Shown one piece after another: positions 56,357 through 64,000 of a stretch of DNA of 64,000 nt. This DNA comes from Ophiura sarsii. Taxonomy: Eukaryota > Echinodermata > Ophiuroidea > Amphilepidida > Ophiuridae. The translations under genes and the position numbers were made by a program. The notes beneath the pieces are model-generated. The model worked only from the letters and a program-made list of their open reading frames with translations, had not been told where the DNA came from and ran no database searches. The stretch spans positions 1,069,001-1,133,000 of the forward strand of contig CM069446.1 of the NCBI GenBank assembly GCA_035610835.1. Reading direction: 5' to 3'. Position 1 is the stretch's first letter. The number at the start of each line of letters is the position of its first letter.

Positions 56357-56602
56357 TATGTGACGCGATCAAGAGGAATGAGTCGGATGTCGAAAATGAG
56401 TTTTAATACAGTTTTAAAGAAGACACCTAGAGCTTTCAGAAACTGAAAACCCCATGTCTATACGCCGTTTTGTTCCAAAGTTATGTCAAATTGTATACAT
56501 GAATTTCCATCAAAACTTATGTAAGCCGCCACTTTGAATTGGCCATATCTCAATTTGGGATTCCCCGACATCCGACTCATTCCTCTTGATCGCGTCACAT
56601 AT
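56357..56602. repeat. Inverted repeat with 37-bp perfect arms
   Basis: ATATGTGACGCGATCAAGAG at 56357 continues to GGATGTCG and is perfectly complemented at 56565-56602. About 170 bp lie between. Confidence 0.85.
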
Positions 56603-57352
56603 GTGACCAGGCCAGACCATCTCCCACAAAACCCAACAAAGAGAAATATTCATTTTTCATGGACAAAAGTTTGAGCAATTATGACAAGTGATACATCATT
56701 TTGAAGCTGGTTCTTTCAGCATGTTTAACATCAACAAATCAGAAAAATTATATTTCAATACTTATGGAGGGTCTTGTGGGAGCAAGTCACATACACATTA
56801 CATGCTATGATGAATGTCGCTATGGATTATGGACCTAATTGCCATGTCATCAAGTTGGACATGTATCCCATTGCAAACAAATTTACCAAAAGACAATATC
56901 CAGTGAAAGATCTCAAGCTACATTTATTTTCACGTTTTTTGCGCTTGAAGTAGCTACCGTGAAAATAACACACAAATATATTTCTTTTGCGTATAGGTTA
57001 TATATGAGATAGCTACAAATCACAAATTAAAAACAGTTTAAATTTGCGCAAAAAATTAATGGGGAGAATTAGAACTTGTACAGTATATAATTTTGACACT
57101 GGTTGTGCAGTTTGCTATCAACAACCTTATATTCAAAACCTGAACAAACCCTTGTACATGTATACATATCAAAACTTTGCATAATTAAAAAAAATTATGC
57201 AAAATTTATATGCAATATCTTACAAGTTTTATACTATAAAGTGTATAGTTAAATATAATTTGTCTCAGAAAAATGCAATTGTTTTTATCGCATTTAGAAG
57301 TTGAAATCATTGATCTGATATCAGCCTTTAGAGGAATCCCCTCTGTATAATG

Positions 57353-57570
57353 TTAACCCCCTGGGGCCTGGGCACTATTATCTTACATTGGTTCTGATTG
57401 GTTTATTGCAAGATTTACTCATTTGAATAGCCAATTGAAATGCAGCTTGTAAAATATTTTACTCCAATCTTTATCAGGGATACAACTAATTGTAAAAATG
57501 TCTCTGATTGGTGCAATAAATGATGTATCTATATTTCTGACCAATCGGCCGGTAGTTCTCAGGGGGTTAA
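57353..57570. mobile_element. TTAA-flanked MITE family 1, copy 4
   Basis: Starts TTAACCCCCTGGGGCCTGG, ends GTAGTTCTCAGGGGGTTAA; 218 bp, somewhat diverged. Confidence 0.88.
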
Positions 57571-58517
57571 TGATATCATCTTACAAATGTGGTGTTCCTA
57601 AAAGCAACAGTGATGAAAAAGTCAAAGCTACATTACAAAAACAAGACATTATATTGTAGCTCTTTACAAGCCCACGGTTGTTTTTGTTGTTGGTTTGTAT
57701 TGTGATAGCCTATGTTTTTCTGAGACAAAATGTAAGCTTTTACTTTAAAATGTAAATAATTTGTGATTGTGACTGGTGTACAGTAATTTGTGTAGATCCT
57801 AATCATGTGTATTTTTATCAATATATATTCATTATTTGGTGAAGCTTGATTAGAGAAAAAAAATCAGATTGGTTTTTTTTACAAAAGTGTGTCATACATG
57901 TACACCAATCAATAATTAAAATATAGATTGTGAATACTGAAGTACAGTAAAACACACTTTAAAAATGATAAACTTATATAATTTTACTCAAATATTCATG
58001 TTTCCAACCAAATTATATATATTATATTTCATATAAACTTTAAATTCCTTATAAAAATAAAGGAATGTGTCAGGTGGTAAATTGCAATACAGATAATACT
58101 GTTTATTTAGTAATTAACATTGTATTCATGAATCCCTTGAAACTGCAATGTCAAACTTTTTTATACCAAAAAAGAAATGAAAAAAATTAGAAAAAAAATG
58201 GGTCACTCGGGCCCGTAGGTGTTTTTTGGTTGCCTAAATTAGTAGAAAATCTGTATAAAACTGATTTTGTTACTCCGGGATGGTAGACAACCTGTTCTAT
58301 GGGAAAACTGACCTCCCAGATAGGGTCACTCAGTCGGTCAGGGTGGGGGGGGGGGGCGCTGGGTCAAAAGAATTGTGAAAATGTTGGTGATTTTTCAACA
58401 ATTTTGGACATTTGCCCAAAAAAAATTCAAAATTAAAATGAAATCCCTAAAAGTTTTAAACAAATTTACAAAAAGCTGGTTCCAGTTGACAATCTGATTA
58501 CAGATTCAACCGGCGAA

Positions 58518-58721
58518 TACTGTAAAAGTTGAAATTTTCGCGAGGTTTTTATTTTCGCGAATTTCATGAATCAATCCTCATCCGCGAAAATATAAACTCG
58601 TGAAAATTATTGACTTATGTTCACAAATGTTGAAAATCGCGAAAAATAAATAATCGCAAAATGCCTGTATGACCATTTTCGTGAAAATATCTTATCGCAA
58701 AAATATTGACTTTTACAGTAA
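58518..58721. mobile_element. Small MITE with TACTGTAAAAGT ends
   Basis: TACTGTAAAAGTTGAAATTT at the left, complemented at the right; inside are many TTTTCGCGA-type words in both orientations. A related element is at 55744-55919. Confidence 0.75.
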
Positions 58722-59069
58722 CTCGGATCACTGGTTCTGAACAAAGAAATTTCCACAACACAGGATTGATTGTTTTTATTGTCATGTAAAGGGGAGGGGT
58801 AAGAAAAAAATAGTACAAGTTGGGCTTGAAGTGCATTAAATTTTTGGATTTTTTAATGTCAAAATTGCATGAATGAACCCAATGTGGCTAAGTTGAAACT
58901 AGTCATTTCAGACCAGCTTTTAAGCTTAAATGTGAGTATTTTTTACATTGTAAATCAAAATTTTGATGGGTGAACATGGAGAAGAGCTTGGGGTGATTTT
59001 GGAAAATGAGAGGTGGGCAAACGAGGGTTGTGATAAGGGTATTCTGTCTTTCCCTTTCTCACTTCTCTC

Positions 59070-59078
59070 CCCCCCCCC

Positions 59079-59117
<39 letters not shown>
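59070..59117. repeat. Poly(C) homopolymer of about 47 bp with two T interruptions
   Basis: Longest C run in the window, followed by GGTATACAGC. Confidence 0.95.
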
Positions 59118-59121
<4 letters not shown>

Positions 59122-59736
59122 ACAGCTTGTTTAAATGGGGGCCAAATCGTCAGATTATCCTATCAAGATTGCTGACAGTGGCAAACTGATTTAAAGCATT
59201 ATAATCAAGGGGGAGGGGCTCACCCCACCCTGCGTATTCTGCTACTGCATTGTAAATAGCTTAATATCGGTTGTATACTAATTTCTGATTTTGTGATGTG
59301 AGTTGCATTTAATACGTCTGATACTAATATAAGAATTTTGATACAACCTGAGCGGTCAATTTCTGGCCAATTAATTTTTTCATAACAGCTGGTAGTCGCG
59401 TGACTAGAGTGTAGTAATTGATAAATAATGTATGTATCCGATAAAATCTAGTAGAAAAGTAAGAAGTTGTGTATTTTAGGCCCCAGCCATGCATCAATGG
59501 TAAAATAAAGTGTAGGCCTATTAGTTACAACAAGGTGTATGTTTCGATCACCTTTTTTTGGCTATGATTTTTTTCCACATCATGATATTTTGATATCAAA
59601 AGAATCCCCATATTTTTCTCATTATGTCTGTAAAATCTTAGGGGCCAGAAATGTTCCATTTAGAAATTATAGGCTAAAATGTGGTGAATTACTGCCAAAG
59701 GTGGTAACAATAGCCAGTTTGTGTACTACTCAATGG

Positions 59737-59901
59737 CAAGGGCGCAGATCCAATCTTGAAAGTGGGGGGGACATTGCCATTTTTCACTAGATCGCCAACC
59801 TTGATTGATGTATCACCACAAAAAAGTGTAGGGGGGGGGCATTTGATATTGTGTCAGGAAGTGGGGAGACGTGTCCGTCCCCCCCGGGATCTGCGCCCTT
59901 G
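59737..59901. mobile_element. Small hAT-type MITE, 165 bp
   Basis: Ends CAAGGGCGCAGATCC and GGATCTGCGCCCTTG; 8-bp duplication CTCAATGG at 59729-59736 and 59902-59909. Confidence 0.92.
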
Positions 59902-60248
59902 CTCAATGGGCAAAACTCTTGTGACCTTGTGCTTCTAAAATTAAGAAATTGTGTATTTTAGTCCCCAGACATGCATTCATTATATTGTAAGGTAAAATAA
60001 AGTGTATAGTTACAATGAGACAATTAATTGTTCATTTCATCGCTGTTCTAGCTGTCAAAACCTTGTATGTTTTCCAAGCCCTTCAGCATGTATCATTTAA
60101 ACTACCCATCGGTTATGCATAGGAAGTGTTGTTTTTATATATGTTCAGGGGCAAGAGCACTTACAATGTACAAGGTTTTAATACTGAAGTGTTGTTGGCC
60201 CTTGAACATATTTAGAGTAGACTGCCTAAAGGTTATACACAGGAAGTG

Positions 60249-60914
60249 AACTGCGCCAATAAAGTATCTAAACACTTACAAATGGTCAGATTTATCAAAA
60301 CCTGAAATAGTATGCAAAAAAATAATAAATTAATTTGATTCACAGTTATCTTCTGCGCATTTTGACACCTCTTTTGTTGCGCTACGATGTTGTTTGGCAG
60401 ATTTATGGGCACTTGAGTGGCTTAAGGTCGAATTCAAAAGTTGCAAAAGTTTCTATTCACCCCAATTCCAGAAGGAAACTCACACAAGCATCACACACAG
60501 ACAAAATCAAGACAAAAGACACCAATTTGTTCTGTTTACTTAACCATGATAATTAATGATTGATTAATTATTGATTTATGCCTCCCATCTCGGACCCTTT
60601 TCTTTTGTTATTGATAATTAATGCTGATGTTCATCGCAAACAACATCGTAGCGTAACAAAAGAGGTGTCAAAATGTGCAGAAGATAACAGTACAACACTC
60701 TTGTTTGAATAGGGGCTTTTGCAACTTTTGAATTCGACCTTAAGCCACTCAAGTGCCCATAAATCCGCCAAACAACATTGCAGCGCAACAAAAGAGGTGT
60801 CAAAATGTGCCTAAGATAACTGTGAATCGAATTAATTTAAAAAAAATTGCATACTCAGGTTCCGATAAATCTGAACATTTGTAAGTGTTTAGATACTTTA
60901 TTGGCGCAGTTTAT
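60249..60914. mobile_element. Long-TIR element, copy 2
   Basis: Same family as 24488-25153: AACTGCGCCAATAAAGTATC at the left, GGCGCAGTT at the right, about 665 bp. The middle contains an extra inverted segment. Confidence 0.88.
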
Positions 60915-61144
60915 TACTTTATACATGCTTAGAGGGCCGGATGGAGAATAAGGTTTTGACAGAACAGCGCGACGATTTGTAGTTGGTGCATGCGTGGCAC
61001 CTAAATAAAAATACGCTTTATCATAACAATAAGATTACTTGTTAAGATCATTCAATTAAATTCTTAATGAGGATAGACTTTAATAGAACAATCACTGAAC
61101 AATTGAATACATTTATGTCAATGTGCTCAAGTATCTGAAATGTG

Positions 61145-61480
61145 GGCATGTGTGGCGCAGCGGATAGAGCACTAGATTGATAATCAAAAGATTGTGGGTT
61201 CCAGTCCCGCTGTGGTCAACATGTTGTGCTCTTGAGTAAAGCACTTTGCCGCAATTACTTCTCTCCACCCAGGTGTAAAATGGGTAGCTATTTTAGGATA
61301 ATCACAATCTAAGTGTCTGATAGGAATACGAGCAATTATCAGAATTTGTAAGATATGCAGCAATAACCTAAGTGAAGCGAACTGATTCTGATGTATCCTA
61401 TACTGAGCAGTGGAATAGATGTAAAGCGCTTTGAGCATAATTAATTTGATAAAGCGCTATATAAAAACTAACATTTATTT
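61145..61480 (+). mobile_element. tRNA-derived SINE, complete copy
   Basis: Pol III A box TGGCGCAGCGGATAGAGC at 61152 and B box GGGTTCCAGTCC at about 61196 form a tRNA-like head, followed by a unique body and a tail with two AAAGCGCT motifs (TGTAAAGCGCTTTGAGCA, AAAGCGCTATATAAAA). Confidence 0.85.
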
Positions 61481-61744
61481 AGTTAATGTTATTTTGGTTT
61501 GGCTAGAGCTATGACACATAATTATTGTCTTGTCTTTGTTGCAATATGATATTGAAGGTTTTACATAATAAAAATTCAGAAGTATAGAACTCCCGGAAAA
61601 GGAGTCGTTACTCTGAGATTCATATAATAATATAAAATGTGAACCGTTACTTTGAAAATGTTGTTTTGGTCTGTTTTTATTTAAATGAATGTGGTACATT
61701 TGTACATTTGCAGGTAAAGCCTGGTTTTCATGCTGCATTTTATG

Positions 61745-62775
61745 CCCACCCAAGGACTAAGGGTGTATAAAGCACACCCAAGGACTAAGAGTGTATAAAG
61801 CACACTTAAGGACTAAGGGTGTATAAAGCACACTTAAGGACTAAGGGTGTATAAAGCACACCCAAGGACTAAGGGTGTATAAAGCACACTTAAGGACTAA
61901 GGGTGTATAAAGCACACTTAAGGACTAAGGGTGTATAAAGCACACTTAAGCACTAAGGGTGTATAAAGCACACTTAAGGACTAAGGGTGTATAAAGCACA
62001 CCTAAGGACTAAGGGTGTATAAAGCACACCTAAGGACTAAGGGTGTATAAAGCACACTTAAGGACTAAGGGTGTATAAAGCACACCCAAGGACTAAGGGT
62101 GTATAAAGCACACCTAAGGACTAAGGGTGTATAAAGCACACTTAAGGACTAAGGGTGTATAAAGCACACCCAAGGACTAAGGGTGTATAAAGCACACCCA
62201 AGGACTAATGGTGTATAAAGCACACCCAAGGACTAAGGGTGTATAAAGCACACTTAAGGACTAAGGGTGTATAAAGCACACCTAAGGACTAAGGGTGTAT
62301 AAAGCACACTTAGGACTAAGGGTGTATAAAGCACACCTAAGCACTAAGGGTGTATAAAGCACACTTAAGGACTAAGGGTGTATAAAGCACACCCAAGGAC
62401 TAAGGGTGTATAAAGCACACCCAAGGACTAAGGGTGTATAAAGCACACCCAATGACTAAGGGTGTATAAAGCACACCCAAGGACTAAGGGTGTATAAAGC
62501 ACACTTAAGGACTAAGGGTGTATGAGGCACACCCAAGGACTAAGGGTGTATAAAGCACACCCAAGGACTAAGGGTGTATAAAGCACACTTAAGGACTAAG
62601 GGTGTATAAAGCACACTTAAGGACTAAGGGTGTATAAAGCACACCTAAGGACTAAGGGTGTATAAAGCACGCCTAAGGACTAAGGGTGTATAAAGCACGC
62701 CTACGGACTAAGGGTTTATAAAGCACACCTAAGGACTAAGGGTGTATAAAGCACACCTAAGGACTAAGGGTGTGC
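61745..62775 (+). repeat. 28-bp minisatellite, about 36 copies
   Basis: Unit AAGGACTAAGGGTGTATAAA plus GCACAC and a variable CC/TT/CT pair. Nearly all differences between units are at that pair, plus rare single changes. Each unit contains TATAAAG. Confidence 0.97.
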
Positions 62776-62847
62776 TTTGTACTTGCATGGGCATTTGCAT
62801 AAAATTCATTGTCCAAACCAACATGAAGGATGCAAAAGTATGCATTA

Positions 62848-63417
62848 AATTTCTGGAAGATAACAATGGATTCGTAATGCTATCTCTTGAAGATAACAAT
62901 GGATTTGTAATGCTATCTCTTGAAGATAAAAATGTATTTGCAATGCTATCTCCTGAAGATAACAATGGATTTGCAATGCTATCTCCTGAAGATAACAATG
63001 GATTTTCATTGCCATCTCTATAACATTAACAATGGATTTGCCATGCCATCTCCTTGAGCTAACAATGTATTTTCATTGCTATATATAACTATAACAATGG
63101 ATTTTCAATGCTATCTTCTGAAGATAACAACGGATTTCCTATGCTATCTCCTGAAGATAACAATGTATTTTCATTGCCATCTTTATAACATTAACAATGG
63201 ATTTGCAAAAAGTATTTTCATTGCCATCTCTTGAAGATAACAATGGATTTCCAATGCTATCTCCTGAATCCTGAAGATAACAATGGATTTCCAATGCTAT
63301 TGACATCTCCTGAAGATAACAATGGATTTGCAATGCTATCTCATGAAGATGACACAATGCATTTGCAATGCTATCTTCTGAAGATGACACAATGCATTTG
63401 CAATGCTATGCTGGATC
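62848..63417. repeat. Degenerate ~33-bp minisatellite, part 1
   Basis: Units of the type GAAGATAACAATGGATTTGC followed by AATGCTATCTCCT, with substitutions and length changes. Interrupted by 63418-63865 and resumes to the window end. Confidence 0.92.
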
Positions 63418-63423
63418 CCGGCC

Positions 63424-63830
63424 CAACTTATCCATAGGTGCAGGTACGGGCAAATCGATTGCCGTCCGTAACAGTAAGTTCAATACATTGCATTGTCGCT
63501 CTGTTATGGCATAAGGTAAATAACGATCAACACACTATAGCTGAGATACTGCATCGAACGCTGAATGCATTGTCGCGCTGCCATAGCTACGGCACGACGG
63601 GGAACGCGGATATGACATGCGTGTGAAGTTCGGCACTGTGGTTAGCACAGATACACGTGTAGTTTGTGCCAATCAGCACATTTGTTATCATTCTAAGCGT
63701 GACGCCTGGCTTGATCGAATTTATTTGTGGATCTATTTTTTTGTCAATCATGAATATGCATGACTTTTATGCCAGCAAATCAGATTTGAGTGGAAATCGG
63801 CGCGTACCTGCATCTATGGATAAGTTGTGT
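63424..63830. mobile_element. MITE-like element inside the 33-bp minisatellite
   Basis: CAACTTATCCATAGGTGCAG at the left and CTGCATCTATGGATAAGTTG at the right form a TIR of about 24 bp; about 405 bp long and GC-richer than the array. Confidence 0.75.
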
Positions 63831-63865
63831 GGAGCCCATTGATGCAGGGAACCAGCATATTGCAA

Positions 63866-64000
63866 TGCTATCTTCTGAAGATGACACAATGCATTTGCAA
63901 TGCTATCTTCTGAAGATGACACAATGGATTTGCAATGCTATCTCCTGAAGATAACAATGTATTTGCAATGCAATCTTCTGAAGATAACAATGCATTTGCA
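63866..64000. repeat. Degenerate ~33-bp minisatellite, part 2 (continues past window)
   Basis: Same units as part 1, such as CTTCTGAAGATGACACAATG followed by CATTTGCAATGCTAT. Confidence 0.9.

Larger units (their letters stand above)
57571..60248. other. Intergenic stretch without a gene
   Basis: AT-rich. Only the small MITEs at 58518 and 59737 and the poly(C) run at 59070 were identified. The 58285-58325 segment resembles 9266-9310 (CCTGTTCTATG...GACCTC...TAGGGTC), a further dispersed repeat. Confidence 0.5.

Noticed and set aside
61745..64000. CRISPR array
   Set aside because: Repeats are head to tail without unique spacers, in animal DNA; ordinary minisatellites.

Overview
This window is nuclear DNA from an animal. 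Genes are split by GT-AG introns, most of the sequence is introns and spacers full of small transposons, and coding density is only a few percent. The DNA is AT-rich, with many long poly(C)/poly(G) runs, tRNA-derived SINEs, LINE fragments and many short inverted-repeat elements. This fits a marine invertebrate, perhaps a deuterostome such as an echinoderm; that placement is inference, and no sequence here proves it.

Two host genes are recognisable. On the minus strand, 39652 down to 9503 carries 18 coding exons of WDR3 (yeast Dip2/Utp12), a nucleolar WD40 protein of the UTP-B part of the SSU processome. Splice phases agree at all 17 junctions and the joined frame gives 812 residues without a stop. 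The last exons (C-terminal Utp12 domain) were not found and probably lie beyond the left edge. On the plus strand, 43065 to 51025 is a two-exon gene for a 145-residue, four-helix TMEM35-family membrane protein, head to head with WDR3. No further host gene was recognised from 51.4 to 64 kb.

The introns hold the unusual material. (1) Parts of WDR3 exons, with their splice sites, have been tandemly duplicated at three independent places: 17 copies of the exon 18 acceptor edge (9713-11705), two fresh and probably one decayed copy of exon 9 (21054-22540), and one copy of the exon 1 donor edge (39195-39273). (2) At 5739-9101 is an element with A1-B1-A2-B2 split direct repeats, the hallmark of Ngaro/PAT-type tyrosine-recombinase retrotransposons; a matching empty site is present elsewhere in the window. 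(3) Two non-autonomous Helitrons (511-1614 and 25320-26691), one inserted in a SINE whose empty sequence can be read. (4) The TMEM35 intron carries two inverted-repeat elements peppered with related 13-14 bp motifs (GTCGCGGACGTACA and GTCACGGACGGACA). (5) Several TTAA-flanked MITE families, hAT MITEs with clear 8-bp duplications, and a TA-flanked mariner-like MITE. (6) Three large tandem arrays on the right: a 179-bp satellite with alternating variants (51.5-53.6 kb), a 28-bp array (61.7-62.8 kb) and a 33-bp array (62.85-64 kb).
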